The notes beneath the pieces were generated by a model that was not told the origin of the DNA, did no database searches, and saw nothing but the letters and a program-made list of their open reading frames with translations. A stretch of DNA of 64,000 nucleotides from contig CAIMWE010000117.1 of NCBI GenBank assembly GCA_903845115.1, positions 1 to 64,000 on the forward strand, in the 5' to 3' direction. Source of the DNA: an uncultured Acidobacteriota bacterium (GTDB lineage Bacteria > Acidobacteriota > Thermoanaerobaculia > UBA5066). The position numbers were made by a program, and so were the translations under genes. Every line of letters starts with the position of its first letter. Position 1 is the first letter of the stretch. Positions 24,929 to 33,695 of the stretch are shown piece after piece.

Positions 24929-26047
24929 TCACAGCGCCCGGGCGATCGCCTCGGCCATCTCGAGGGTGGTGTTCGACCCGCCCATGTCGTACGTCCGGAC
25001 CTTCCCGTCGGCGATGACCTTCGCGGTCGCCGCCTCGAGCTTCCGGGCCTTCTCCGTCTCGCCGAGGAAGTCGAGCATCATCTTGGCCGAGAGGATCGTC
25101 GCGATCGGGTTGACCTTGTACTGCCCGGCGTACTTCGGCGCCGACCCGTGGCTCGGCTCGAAGACCGCCAGCTTCTCGCCGATGTTCCCCGAGCAGGCGA
25201 ACCCGAGGCCGCCCACCATCTGCGCCGCCAGGTCCGAGATGATGTCGCCGTAGAGGTTCGAAGAGACCAGGACGTCGTAGCTGAAGGGGTTCTTCAGCAG
25301 CCACATGCAGATCGCGTCGACGTTCGCGTCGTCGCAGGCGATCTCCGGGAACTCCTTCGCGACCTTCTTCGCTTCCTCGAAGAAGAGGCCGTCGGCCGCG
25401 CGGACCACATTCGCCTTGTGGACGACGGTCACTTTCTTCCGGCCGAACTTCCGCGCGTACTCGAAGGCGGCGCGGACGATGCGCGACGACCCCTTGCGGG
25501 TGTCGATCTTGCAAGAGATCGCGTAATCGTCGGGCGCGTTCCCGGCGAAGTGGGCGAACGGCTTCGACAGCTTCGACAGGACGTCCGACAGCTCCTTCGG
25601 CACCGGCGAGAACTCGACCCCCGCGTAGAGGTCCTCGGTGTTCTCCCGGAAGATGACGAGGTCGATCGCCTCCTTGAAGTTCAGGGAGTTCCCCGGGTAG
25701 GCCTTGCACGGGCGGAGGCAGATGTAGAGGTCGAACATCTGCCGCATCCGGACGATCGGGGAGCGATACGTCAGCCCCTTGCCCCTGAGCGAGGCCGTCA
25801 GCTCCTCCTCGGCCTGCCGGACCGGCTTGGAGGTGATCGCCCCGAAGAGGGACGCGTCGGAGCCCTTCAGGAGGTCGATCGTCCGGGCCGGGAAGGCGTC
25901 CCCCTCCGAGCACCAGAACTCCCACCCGATGTCGCCGTGGGGGTACTCCGCATCCAGCTTCAGCGCGTCGAGCGTGAGGCGCGCCGCGTCCATCACGTCC
26001 TTGCCAACTCCGTCTCCGGGGAGCCAGGCGATCTTGTAGCGAGCCAT
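24929..26047 (-). CDS. Isocitrate/isopropylmalate dehydrogenase family, decarboxylating
   Basis: A 372-aa beta-decarboxylating dehydrogenase. The N-terminus WLPGDGVGKDV and the substrate/metal segments LRPCKAYPG, VIFRENTEDLYAG, SSNLYGDIISDL and the NAD-loop EPSHGSAPKYAG are typical. The catalytic Lys and Tyr are present in VVHKANVV and ENTEDLYAG. The family covers 3-isopropylmalate, isocitrate, homoisocitrate, tartrate and methylmalate enzymes; the exact one cannot be set from the sequence alone. It is the first gene of the minus-strand operon. A GGAGG lies 10 bases before the ATG, with a TAGACT box further upstream (complement of 26113-26118). Confidence 0.85.
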   Translation of the reverse strand: MARYKIAWLPGDGVGKDVMDAARLTLDALKLDAEYPHGDIGWEFWCSEGDAFPARTIDLLKGSDASLFGAITSKPVRQAEEELTASLRGKGLTYRSPIVRMRQMFDLYICLRPCKAYPGNSLNFKEAIDLVIFRENTEDLYAGVEFSPVPKELSDVLSKLSKPFAHFAGNAPDDYAISCKIDTRKGSSRIVRAAFEYARKFGRKKVTVVHKANVVRAADGLFFEEAKKVAKEFPEIACDDANVDAICMWLLKNPFSYDVLVSSNLYGDIISDLAAQMVGGLGFACSGNIGEKLAVFEPSHGSAPKYAGQYKVNPIATILSAKMMLDFLGETEKARKLEAATAKVIADGKVRTYDMGGSNTTLEMAEAIARAL

Positions 26048-26210
26048 CCGTTCTGTCCCTCCGCATCCCCGGCCCGTCAGGCGGTCCGCCCGGGGCCCGG
26101 GGCACCTGCCCGAGTCTAGGCGAGGACGTCACGGTCGGGTAGTGGACCAGACGGCTCATGGCCTGGCCGGCAGCCGGTCGACGGCCGAGGTCGGCCGCCC
26201 TCGTCCGCGG

Positions 26211-26216
26211 TACTCT
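26211..26216 (+). promoter_or_regulatory. Putative -10 box for rsmE
   Basis: TACTCT lies 10 bases before the GTG at 26227 with no ribosome binding site between, again consistent with a leaderless or near-leaderless start. The 179-base gap to the divergent dehydrogenase gene therefore holds two promoters. Confidence 0.4.
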
Positions 26217-26226
26217 TCGCCCCCTC

Positions 26227-26934
26227 GTGAACCTGGTCCTGCTCACCCCCGACGACCTGACCGGTCTCGACCGGGCCCGCCTCACGGGCCGCCGCTTGAC
26301 CCACGTTCGCGGCGTGCACCGGGCGGAGGTAGGCGACCGCCTGACGGTGGGCCTCCTGGGCGGCCGCATGGGCCGGGGCACGGTGCTTCGCGTGGACGAC
26401 CAGGCCCTGGAGCTGGAGATGACCCTGGACCAGGAGCCCCCGCCGAAGCGGCCGTTGACCCTGGTCGTCGCGCTTCCGCGTCCGAAGGTGTTGAATCGCC
26501 TGGTGGCCACGGCGACGAGCCTGGGGGCCGCCCGCATCGTGCTGCTGAATGCCTGGAAGGTGGAGAAGGCCTACTGGGCGAGCCCGCGGATGCGGCCCGA
26601 CAACCTGCGCGAGCAGATGGTGCTCGGCCTGGAGCAGGCCAGGGACACCGTCCTCCCGGAGCTGAGGCTGGCCCGGCTCTTCCGCCCGTTCGTGGAGGAC
26701 GAGCTGCCCGGCCTGGCGGCGCGAGGGACCGGCCTCTACGCCCACCCCGGCACCGGCGGCGAGCCGCCGGGAGTCCTAGTGGTCCCGGTCACCCTGGCCA
26801 TCGGCCCGGAAGGGGGCTGGATCGACGCCGAGGTGCATAGCCTCGAGAGAGCAGGTCTCGCCCCGGTTGACCTGGGACCCCGGATCCTCCGCACCGAGAC
26901 GGCGATGGCGGTCCTGGTGGGACGGCTCTTCTGA
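26227..26934 (+). CDS. rsmE: 16S rRNA m3U1498 methyltransferase
   Basis: A 235-aa SPOUT-class methyltransferase that methylates U1498 of 16S rRNA. The N-terminal PUA-like part has RRLTHVRGVHRAEVGD. The C-terminal knot contains LAIGPEGGW and LGPRILRTETA, the diagnostic SAM-binding loop of RsmE. Length is normal (about 240). The GTG start was preferred over an upstream ATG because the family begins with a hydrophobic strand (here VNLVLLTP) and because of the -10 box just upstream. It converges with livF, leaving 22 bases. Confidence 0.9.
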   Translation: MNLVLLTPDDLTGLDRARLTGRRLTHVRGVHRAEVGDRLTVGLLGGRMGRGTVLRVDDQALELEMTLDQEPPPKRPLTLVVALPRPKVLNRLVATATSLGAARIVLLNAWKVEKAYWASPRMRPDNLREQMVLGLEQARDTVLPELRLARLFRPFVEDELPGLAARGTGLYAHPGTGGEPPGVLVVPVTLAIGPEGGWIDAEVHSLERAGLAPVDLGPRILRTETAMAVLVGRLF

Positions 26935-26956
26935 GCCGCCGGCGCCGTCCGGCCGT

Positions 26957-27700
26957 TCAGCCGCCGAGGTAGGCCGCCCGGATCCGGGGGTCGTCGGCCA
27001 GCTCCGCCGCCTTCCCTTCCAGCACCAGGGCCCCTCGCTCCAGGACGTACGCGTCGTCGGCGACCGAGAGGGAGAGGCGGGCGTTCTGCTCCACGAGGAG
27101 GATCGTCGTCCCCCGCTCGTGGATCTGGCGGATCGTCTCGAACACCTGCGAGACCAGGATCGGCGAGAGGCCCATCGACGGCTCGTCGAGCAGGAGGACG
27201 CGGGGGCGGGCGAGGAGGGCGCGGGCGAACGCGAGCATCTGCTGCTGCCCCCCGGAGAGCGCCCCCGCCAGCTGGCCGATCCGTTCCCCCAGGATCGGGA
27301 AGTCCCGGACCTGCTCGTCGATCGCGGCGGCGAGCGCCTTCGGCTCCCACTTCCGCTCGCCCGCGAGGACGAGGTTCTCCCGCACGGTCATCCGCCCCAG
27401 GATCGCCCTCCCCTCCGGCACGAGCGAGAGCCCCTCCGCCACGAGCCGGTGGGAGGGCCAGCCGGTGATCTCTTTCCCGTACAGCCGGACGGTCCCCCGG
27501 TCGGGCTTCTTCAAGCCGCAGAGGGCCGCCAGGATCGTGCTCTTCCCCGCGCCGTTCGGGCCGATGAGGGCGACGATCTTCCCCTCGCCGACCTCGAGCG
27601 AGACGCCGCGGACCGCCTCGACGTGCCCGTAGGCGACATCGAGATCGTCCACCTGGAGGGCAAGCGCTGCGCCGGCCGGGGAAGAGCCCGCCTCCGTCAC
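26957..27700 (-). CDS. livF: Branched-chain amino acid ABC transporter ATPase LivF
   Basis: A 247-aa ATPase with Walker A GPNGAGKST, signature LSGGQQQM, Walker B LLLDEPSMGL and the switch His region LLVEQNARLS, the last being typical of LivF. It is the last gene of the livKHMGF unit on the minus strand. Its GTG start overlaps the livG stop by four bases. A Leu/Ile/Val importer is the usual role, but this transporter family also carries urea, amides and other small organic acids. Confidence 0.9.
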   Translation of the reverse strand: MTEAGSSPAGAALALQVDDLDVAYGHVEAVRGVSLEVGEGKIVALIGPNGAGKSTILAALCGLKKPDRGTVRLYGKEITGWPSHRLVAEGLSLVPEGRAILGRMTVRENLVLAGERKWEPKALAAAIDEQVRDFPILGERIGQLAGALSGGQQQMLAFARALLARPRVLLLDEPSMGLSPILVSQVFETIRQIHERGTTILLVEQNARLSLSVADDAYVLERGALVLEGKAAELADDPRIRAAYLGG

Positions 27701-28458
27701 GCGGCGTGCCCCAGGTAGGCGGCCACGACGTCGGGATGCGCGCCGACCTCCGCCGGACTCCCTTCCGCGATCACCCTGCCGAAGTTGAGGACGGTGATCC
27801 GGTGGCAGACGTTCATCACGAGCCGGACGTTGTGCTCGACGAGGAGGACGGCGTGCCCCTCGGAGGCGACCTTCCGGATCAGCTCGGCGACCGCCTCGAC
27901 CTCGACCGGGTTCATCCCGGCCGTCGGCTCGTCCAGGAGGAGGAGCTTCGGGGCGCTCGCCAGGGCTCTCGCGATCTCGACCCGCCGCTGCTCCCCGTAC
28001 GAGAGGTTTCCGCCCCGCTCGCCCTGCCGCCCGCCGAGGCCGACCCGGCGGAGCAGCTCCGCCGCCGCCTCCTCGGCCTCCCGCTGCTCCGCGGCCGCGG
28101 AGGGGAGCCCCAGCAGGCGGGCGAGAAGGGAGGGGTGCCGGAGGAGGTGGCGCCCCACCAGGACGTTGTCGCGGGCGGAGAGGTCGGGGAAGAGCCGGAT
28201 GCTCTGGAACGTGCGCGCGATGCCACAGGCGGTGATCCGGTGGGGCGCGAGGGCCTGGATCTCCAGTCCCTCCAGCCGGATCTTCCCTCCGTCCGGGCGG
28301 AGGAGCCCGGAGACCAGGTTGATGACGGTGGTCTTTCCGGCACCGTTGGGGCCGATGAGGCCGTGGACCTCCCCCGCCTTCACGTCGAACGAAACGCCGT
28401 CCACGGCCCGGACTCCGCCGAAGGCCTTCGCGAGCGTGTCGAGGGCCAGCAGCGTCAC
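27697..28458 (-). CDS. livG: Branched-chain amino acid ABC transporter ATPase LivG
   Basis: A 253-aa ATPase with Walker A GPNGAGKTT, signature LSYGEQRRVEIARAL (the LivG/LivF-type variant), Walker B LLLDEPTAGMNP and H-loop LLVEHNVRLV. The AGMNP sequence after Walker B identifies the LivG subgroup. It overlaps livM and livF by four bases each (GTGA), so the three are translationally coupled. Confidence 0.9.
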   Translation of the reverse strand: MTLLALDTLAKAFGGVRAVDGVSFDVKAGEVHGLIGPNGAGKTTVINLVSGLLRPDGGKIRLEGLEIQALAPHRITACGIARTFQSIRLFPDLSARDNVLVGRHLLRHPSLLARLLGLPSAAAEQREAEEAAAELLRRVGLGGRQGERGGNLSYGEQRRVEIARALASAPKLLLLDEPTAGMNPVEVEAVAELIRKVASEGHAVLLVEHNVRLVMNVCHRITVLNFGRVIAEGSPAEVGAHPDVVAAYLGHAA

Positions 28459-29363
28459 CGAGTGCTCTCCGTGCCGCCCGCCGGCCGCCGGCCGGAGCGC
28501 CGGGCCCGGATGACACCGGCCAGGGAGACGATTCCGTTCGGGAGGAACAGGATGACGAGGAGGAGGACGAGGCCGTCGACGGCCATCCGGAGCGGGCCCG
28601 GCTCGATCCCGACCATCGGCGCCACCTCCCGGAGGACTTCCGGCAGGAGGGTGAGGAAGGCCGCGCCGACCACCGGCCCGAAGACGACGCCGCTCCCGCC
28701 GACAACGGCGAAGACGAGCATGTCGACGACCCGGTCGAAGCCGAAGCCGTTCGGGGCGACCATGAACGTGAAGTGGGCCTCCAGCGCCCCGGCCAGCCCG
28801 GCGAGCGCTGCCCCGAGCGCGAGCATGGAGAGCTTGTAGGCGCCGGTCGGGATTCCCATCGTCCGGGCGGCCGGCTCGTCCTCCCGGATCGCCTCGAGCG
28901 CGAAGCCCCACTTCGACCCCTTGAGGCGGCCGAGGAGGGCCACCGCGAGGGCGAGGGCCGCGAAGATCAGGCCGACGCTCGTCTTCTGCGGGATCGCGAC
29001 GATCCCCTGCGCTCCGTTGACCGCCTCCGAGTTGACCAGCGAGAGGCGGACCACCTCGCCGAAGCCGATCGTGGCGATGGCGAGGAAGACCCCCTTGAGC
29101 CGCAGGACCGGGAGCCCGAGCGGGACGGCGACGAGCGCGGGGAGGAGCGTTCCCGCCAGGAGGGAGAGGCCGAACGGCACGTGCGCCTCCATGGTCAGGA
29201 GGACGGCCGCGTACGCCCCGATCGCCATGAAGCCGGCGTTTCCCAGGGCGAGCTGACCGCACGAGAGGGTGGTGTAGACGGAGAGGGCGAGCAGCCCGTT
29301 CAGCCCGATGTAGCCGATGGTCGACTGGTACGTGCCGTAGAAATCCGCGAGCCGCTCGGTCAT
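28455..29363 (-). CDS. livM: Branched-chain amino acid ABC transporter permease LivM
   Basis: A 302-aa permease with about eight to nine membrane segments. The family core is visible in GNAGFMAIGAYAAVL near the N-terminus and in the EAA-like loop SKWGFALEAIREDEPAARTMGI, where the permease contacts the ATPases. The segment FGPVVGAAFLTLLPEV near the C-terminus is also typical of LivM. The gene ends in a GTGA overlap with livG, and livH lies 7 bases upstream. Confidence 0.9.
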   Translation of the reverse strand: MTERLADFYGTYQSTIGYIGLNGLLALSVYTTLSCGQLALGNAGFMAIGAYAAVLLTMEAHVPFGLSLLAGTLLPALVAVPLGLPVLRLKGVFLAIATIGFGEVVRLSLVNSEAVNGAQGIVAIPQKTSVGLIFAALALAVALLGRLKGSKWGFALEAIREDEPAARTMGIPTGAYKLSMLALGAALAGLAGALEAHFTFMVAPNGFGFDRVVDMLVFAVVGGSGVVFGPVVGAAFLTLLPEVLREVAPMVGIEPGPLRMAVDGLVLLLVILFLPNGIVSLAGVIRARRSGRRPAGGTESTR

Positions 29364-29370
29364 CGGAGGC

Positions 29371-30249
29371 TCAGGCTTCCCTGGCTCCGGCGGCCCCGAG
29401 AAGTCCCTGGGGCCGGAGGACGAGGATGAGAAAGAGGCCGGCGAACGACACGGCGTCCCGCCACGAGGCGCCGAGGTGGGCGACGACGAAGACCTCGGTC
29501 AGCCCGAGGAGGAAGCCGGCCAGGACCGCCCCCGGCATCGACCCCATCCCGCCCAGGATGATCACCGCGAGCCCCTTCAGCTCGACGCTCCGCCCCATGT
29601 CCGGCGAGATCGAGTTGAAGGCGAGGCCGAAGAGGACGCCGGCGGCCCCTCCGAGCGCCGAGGAGAGGAAGAAGGTCGAGGCGATCACCCGGTCGACGTT
29701 CACGCCGAGGACCCGCGCGGCCCGCGGGCTCTCCGCCACCGCCCGGACCTCCCGCCCGATCCGCGTCCTCGTGAGCAGCCAGGTCAGCGCCAGGAACATC
29801 ACCACCGCGACGGCGATGATCGTGAGCTGGAGGCGCGAGACGACGCCCCCGGGGATCGCGACGCGGGCGTCGGAAAGGGTGCCGATCGGAAAGCGGGAGA
29901 TGTTGGGGCCCCAGACCTCCAGGGCAACCGCTTCCAGGATCGTCGCGACCGCCAGCGAGCTGATGAGGCCCGAGATGTTGGAGTCGGCGCGCGAGCGGAG
30001 CGGCCGGAACGCCACCCTCTCGAGGACGATCCCGACCAGGCCCGCGAAGAGGACCGCCGCCGGGAGCGCGAGGAAGATCGGGAAGTGGAAGGTCGTGACG
30101 AGGGCGAGGGCCGCGAACGTCGCGAGCATGAAGATGGCCGCGTGGGCCAGGTTCAGGATGTCGAGGACCCCGAAGACGAGCGTGTAGCCGAGGGCGAAGA
30201 GGGCGTAGATGCTCCCCAGGAAGAGCCCGTTGATGATCTGCTGTCCCAC
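29371..30249 (-). CDS. livH: Branched-chain amino acid ABC transporter permease LivH
   Basis: A 292-aa permease of the LivH type with eight or so hydrophobic helices. Landmarks are QQIINGLFLGSIYALFALGY, NLAHAAIFMLATF and the cytoplasmic EAA-type loop TRIGREVRAVAESPRAARVLG. The GTG start lies 30 bases after livK. With LivM it forms the membrane channel of the importer. Confidence 0.9.
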   Translation of the reverse strand: MGQQIINGLFLGSIYALFALGYTLVFGVLDILNLAHAAIFMLATFAALALVTTFHFPIFLALPAAVLFAGLVGIVLERVAFRPLRSRADSNISGLISSLAVATILEAVALEVWGPNISRFPIGTLSDARVAIPGGVVSRLQLTIIAVAVVMFLALTWLLTRTRIGREVRAVAESPRAARVLGVNVDRVIASTFFLSSALGGAAGVLFGLAFNSISPDMGRSVELKGLAVIILGGMGSMPGAVLAGFLLGLTEVFVVAHLGASWRDAVSFAGLFLILVLRPQGLLGAAGAREA

Positions 30250-30279
30250 TTCGGTCGGCGCCTGGGTCGAGGCGAATCG

Positions 30280-31419
30280 CTAGGGGACGATCTGGAACTT
30301 CCCGTCCCGGACGATCTGGACCGAGGAGGGGTGTTCCCCGTCCCGGTCCTTCGTGAAGGAGAATGGGCCGAGCGGCGTCGTCAGGTTCTTCAGCTTCAGG
30401 AACCCGTTCCTCACGTCCTCGCGGCTCCCCTTGCCCCCCGAGAGGCGGATCCCCTCCGCGATGACGAGGATCCCGGTGTAGGCCTGGGCGCAGAACTGGT
30501 CCGGGTCGACCCCGCGCCCCTTCATCCCGGCCAGGAACGCCTGGTTGGCCGCGTCCGTGCTCACCTTGTTCCAGGCGGTCCCGACGTAGACCCCCTCGGC
30601 GGCGGGCCCGGCGTTCTTGATGAAGGCGGGGCTGTTGAATCCGTTCCCCCCCATGATCGGGACGTTCCACCCGAGCTGGCGGGCCTGGGCGACGATCCCG
30701 GCCGCGTTCTCGGCGAGGGCCGACACGAGGAGGATGTCGGGGGAAAGTGCCTTGAGGGCGGTCAGCTGGGCGCTGTAGTCCTTGTCGGGCTTGGCGAAGG
30801 TCTGCGTCCCGGCGATCGGGATCCCGGCGGCGTCGAGCGCCCCCTTCATCACCTTGTACCCCGCCTGGGTGAAGGCGTCGTCGTTCCCGTAGAAAAGCGC
30901 CGCCTTCTTGAAGGAGAGCTTCGCCTTCAGCCTGGCGAGCGCACCGGGAATCACCTGTCCCTCGGTCAGGGAGACCCGCCAGATGTAGGTCCCGATGTCG
31001 GTGATGCCGACGGGCGCGGTGTTCGAGACAGCCACGACCGGCACCTTCGCGGCCTGCGCGAGCGGGTCGGCGGCCGTGGCGGTGTTCGAGAGGGTCGGTC
31101 CGATGATGGCCGACACCTTGTCCCGGTTGATGAAGCGCTGGTAGACGGCAATCCCCTGCTCCTTCGTCGAGGCGTCGTCCTCGATCACCGCCTCCAGCTT
31201 GATGCCGGGGAGCTTCCCGCTCCTGTTGACGTCCTCGACGGCGGCCAGGATCCCGGCCTTCTGGGTCGCGCCGTAGACGGCGGCGGGGCCGGTCATGCTG
31301 AGGGCGGCGCCGATCTTGACGACCGTCTCGGCGAAAGCGCCGGCGGGCCAGAGGGAGACCAGGGCGAGGCCGGCCGCGAACGTACGGGGGAGGCCGGGGG
31401 CAAGCCTGTGGTTACGCAT
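30280..31419 (-). CDS. livK: Periplasmic amino-acid-binding protein LivK
   Basis: A 379-aa binding protein. The signal peptide ends around AGAFA (residue 29) and no lipobox is seen, so it is a soluble periplasmic receptor. The mature part starts VVKIGAALSMTGPAA, typical of type 1 periplasmic binding proteins (Leu/Ile/Val-binding, Peripla_BP_6), and includes IIGPTLSNTATA and VSNTAPVG at the ligand-binding face. The ligand cannot be read with certainty; amides and aromatic acids use similar receptors. A GGAGG lies just before the ATG. Confidence 0.88.
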   Translation of the reverse strand: MRNHRLAPGLPRTFAAGLALVSLWPAGAFAETVVKIGAALSMTGPAAVYGATQKAGILAAVEDVNRSGKLPGIKLEAVIEDDASTKEQGIAVYQRFINRDKVSAIIGPTLSNTATAADPLAQAAKVPVVAVSNTAPVGITDIGTYIWRVSLTEGQVIPGALARLKAKLSFKKAALFYGNDDAFTQAGYKVMKGALDAAGIPIAGTQTFAKPDKDYSAQLTALKALSPDILLVSALAENAAGIVAQARQLGWNVPIMGGNGFNSPAFIKNAGPAAEGVYVGTAWNKVSTDAANQAFLAGMKGRGVDPDQFCAQAYTGILVIAEGIRLSGGKGSREDVRNGFLKLKNLTTPLGPFSFTKDRDGEHPSSVQIVRDGKFQIVP

Positions 31420-31501
31420 CTCGTTCCTCCATCCGTCCCGGAAAGTCCCAGGCAAGGGCCTGGAGGGGACGGGATCGATCCGGGTCTGTTCGGGTCGGGG
31501 G

Positions 31502-31507
31502 AGTATA
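31502..31507 (-). promoter_or_regulatory. Putative -10 box of the liv operon
   Basis: The complement of 31502-31507 reads TATACT, about 80 bases before the livK start. No clear -35 hexamer is seen 17 bases upstream. The 233-base gap between livK and the kinase gene contains nothing else recognised. Confidence 0.4.
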
Positions 31508-31652
31508 GGCATTCGCGATCCCGCCGGCCAGCCGATCACCGCACGGCGGAGCGCCTCCTTCTCGATCGGGCTGTCTCCCTCGCTTCGAGCGCCGGCGTCC
31601 ATGGGCCGATCTTGACTCCACCCCGGATCCATCCGGCGGGCCGGTGCGCAGC

Positions 31653-33518
31653 TCAGTTCGAGAGGAGGTTCTTCTCCAGCCGGGCCAGCACCCGGCCCGG
31701 TCCGATCTCGAGGTCCAGGGACTGGATCAGGGCGAGCCGAGCGCCCTCGAGCTCGACGCCGCGATCGAGTACCAGCCTCAGGAGCAGCGCCCCGGTCGGG
31801 TCCTCGGGACGGAGGATCTCGGCCTCGAACCCGTCCAGCCCGGCCACCGGGTTCCCGTCGACGTCCCGGGCGGACACGATTCGGGCTTTCGCGAGCCCGG
31901 AGACGTTGGCGGGCCGCTTGAACCCGAGCAGGACGACCACGCCGCCCGTACCGGACTTCGCGGAGGCCGGATTGGGCAGGAAGCCGACGACGTTCGAGGT
32001 CGTGAGGCCCCTCCCCTCGGCGGTGGCCTGTCCCCCTCCCGGTGCCTGGGCCGCGGGAAGACGCGCCACCTGGGCCCGAGGGGAAACGACGGGAGAGCTC
32101 GGGCCCGGGGGGGGCAGGGCCCCGGGAGACCTGGTGATCTCCAGGGTCGCCATCGGGGCCGGGATCAGCATCTCCTTGAGGAAGTTCTTCCAGGCCCAGA
32201 CCCCCCCGGCTCCCACCGAGGCCAGCACGAGGAGCAGCGCGACGCGAACCCCCGCCCCGGACCCCTCGTTCGCCCTCGCGGCCTGGAGGCGCGACGGGTC
32301 CGTCTGCCGCCGCGTCGACGTGTCGGTCCGGTGTAACCCGGCCGGGTTCGCGGGCCGGTAGGCGTATCGGCCGCGGTCCTTCGACGCGATCCCCTGCAGC
32401 TCCTCGAGCCGGTCCGCCGGCGCCATCCAGTCCGGAGTCCCGCCTGTCCCTCCGCCCGGGGAGGGCGGCGGTCCGCCCGGCACCGATCCCCCCGCCGACG
32501 TGGGCGCGTGCGTCATGCCATCCTCGAAGCCCGACGGGACGACCCAGCTCTCCGCGGGCCGGCCGCTCCCCGCTGCCGGGCTGCCCGTCCCCGCGGCCAC
32601 GGCCGCGGCGTCGGGGCGCACGGGGAGCGACGACAGGGTCGCGGGGTCGGGCACCAGCCCCGCCTTCTCCGCTTCCGACTGGATCGCGACGAGAACGTCG
32701 ATGATCTCGTCGTACCCCTGGGGCCGCTTCGAGGCGTCGTGCTCCAGCATCCGGCGGACGAGGTCCTGGAGGGCCGGCGGGACGGGCGGGTTGCCGGGCG
32801 GCACAGTGAAATCGAGCGGCATCCTCCGCTCGTGGGCCTTCACCCATTCCAGGTAGTTCCGCGAATTCTGGACGTGCAGAGGCCGCCGCTTCGTCAGGAG
32901 GCGGAAGAAGATGACCCCGAGGGAGTAGATGTCGCTCCGGAAGTCGGCCGCCGAGAGGATCAGGAGCTCCGGGGAGGCGAAGGCCAGCTTCCCCAGGAAC
33001 TCTCCCGTCTGGGTCAGCTCTCCCGCGTTTCCCTCCTGCAGGACCTTCGCCACGCCGAAGTCGACGATCTTCACGAGCCGGCGGCCGTTGGAGATCGTCA
33101 CGAGGATGTTGTTGGAGGAGAGGTCCCGGTGGAGGATGTTCAGCTTCTGGAGGTACGCGAGCCCCATGGCCGACTGGATGGCCAGCGGGATCAGCTCCGG
33201 GAAGGCCTGTCCCTCGAAGGCGCTCAGGTCGGCCCCCGCCAGGAACTCCATCACGATCGAAGGGAGTCCTTCCTTCGACCGCACCACCTCGTAGCACCGG
33301 ACGATGTTCCGGTGGTTGAGCGACGCCAGGATCTGCATCTCCTTCACGAAGCGAGCCTTGAGCTCCTCGTCCTGCAGCCCTCGAGACATCACCTTGATCG
33401 CCACCGGCAACGCGGTTCGGCGGTCCTCCGCCAGGAAGACGATCCCCATCCCGCCCTCTCCCAGGACGCGGGAGACGGAGTAGTGGTCGAACTCCGGAAA
33501 CTTGACGAGTGTCGTCAC
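31653..33518 (-). CDS. Membrane-anchored bacterial Ser/Thr protein kinase
   Basis: A 621-aa protein. Residues 12-285 form a kinase domain: glycine loop LGEGGMGIVFLAE, VAIK lysine, catalytic loop HRDLSSNN, DFG in KIVDFGVAKV and an SPE in place of APE. The Lys normally found two residues after the catalytic Asp is a Ser, as in many HRDxSP-type bacterial kinases. A Pro/Gly/Ser-rich linker leads to one membrane helix (about 427-447, ending WAWKNFL), and a C-terminal domain of about 170 residues, presumably periplasmic, has no known match. The kinase sits between the liv operon and the nitrogen island and is divergent from the latter. Confidence 0.85.
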   Translation of the reverse strand: MTTLVKFPEFDHYSVSRVLGEGGMGIVFLAEDRRTALPVAIKVMSRGLQDEELKARFVKEMQILASLNHRNIVRCYEVVRSKEGLPSIVMEFLAGADLSAFEGQAFPELIPLAIQSAMGLAYLQKLNILHRDLSSNNILVTISNGRRLVKIVDFGVAKVLQEGNAGELTQTGEFLGKLAFASPELLILSAADFRSDIYSLGVIFFRLLTKRRPLHVQNSRNYLEWVKAHERRMPLDFTVPPGNPPVPPALQDLVRRMLEHDASKRPQGYDEIIDVLVAIQSEAEKAGLVPDPATLSSLPVRPDAAAVAAGTGSPAAGSGRPAESWVVPSGFEDGMTHAPTSAGGSVPGGPPPSPGGGTGGTPDWMAPADRLEELQGIASKDRGRYAYRPANPAGLHRTDTSTRRQTDPSRLQAARANEGSGAGVRVALLLVLASVGAGGVWAWKNFLKEMLIPAPMATLEITRSPGALPPPGPSSPVVSPRAQVARLPAAQAPGGGQATAEGRGLTTSNVVGFLPNPASAKSGTGGVVVLLGFKRPANVSGLAKARIVSARDVDGNPVAGLDGFEAEILRPEDPTGALLLRLVLDRGVELEGARLALIQSLDLEIGPGRVLARLEKNLLSN

Positions 33519-33695
33519 GACTTCTTTTTAGCACGGTTCCAGGTATTGAATCTCACTTGCAGTGAAAAAAATCACCGGCGGGCTCGATTCCGGTCCGCCC
33601 CCCCTCGCCCGCGCCCCTTTCGGGCCGCTTCTGACATCAATGTCGGATGTTCCAGGCGAAGTGGCATAATTGTCGGATTGATCGGAGGGCTCCCA
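33519..33695. promoter_or_regulatory. Divergent regulatory region with inverted and direct repeats
   Basis: This 177-base region separates the kinase (minus) from the lipoprotein/activator unit (plus). It contains a 5-bp inverted repeat TCACT-TGC-AGTGA at 33551-33563, a second inverted repeat GACAT-CA-ATGTC around 33633-33644, and an 8-bp direct repeat TGTCGGAT at 33641-33648 and 33671-33678, 30 bases apart. The second direct repeat follows a CATAAT box (33665-33670). GGAGGG at 33684-33689 is the ribosome binding site for the ATG at 33696. A regulator binding here is likely but unidentified. No 37-bp nitrogen element is found in this gap. Confidence 0.4.

Noticed and set aside
31653-33518. 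Pseudokinase because the catalytic loop lacks the usual Lys
   Set aside because: HRDxS-type loops are common in active bacterial Ser/Thr kinases; the VAIK Lys, HRD Asp and DFG are all present.
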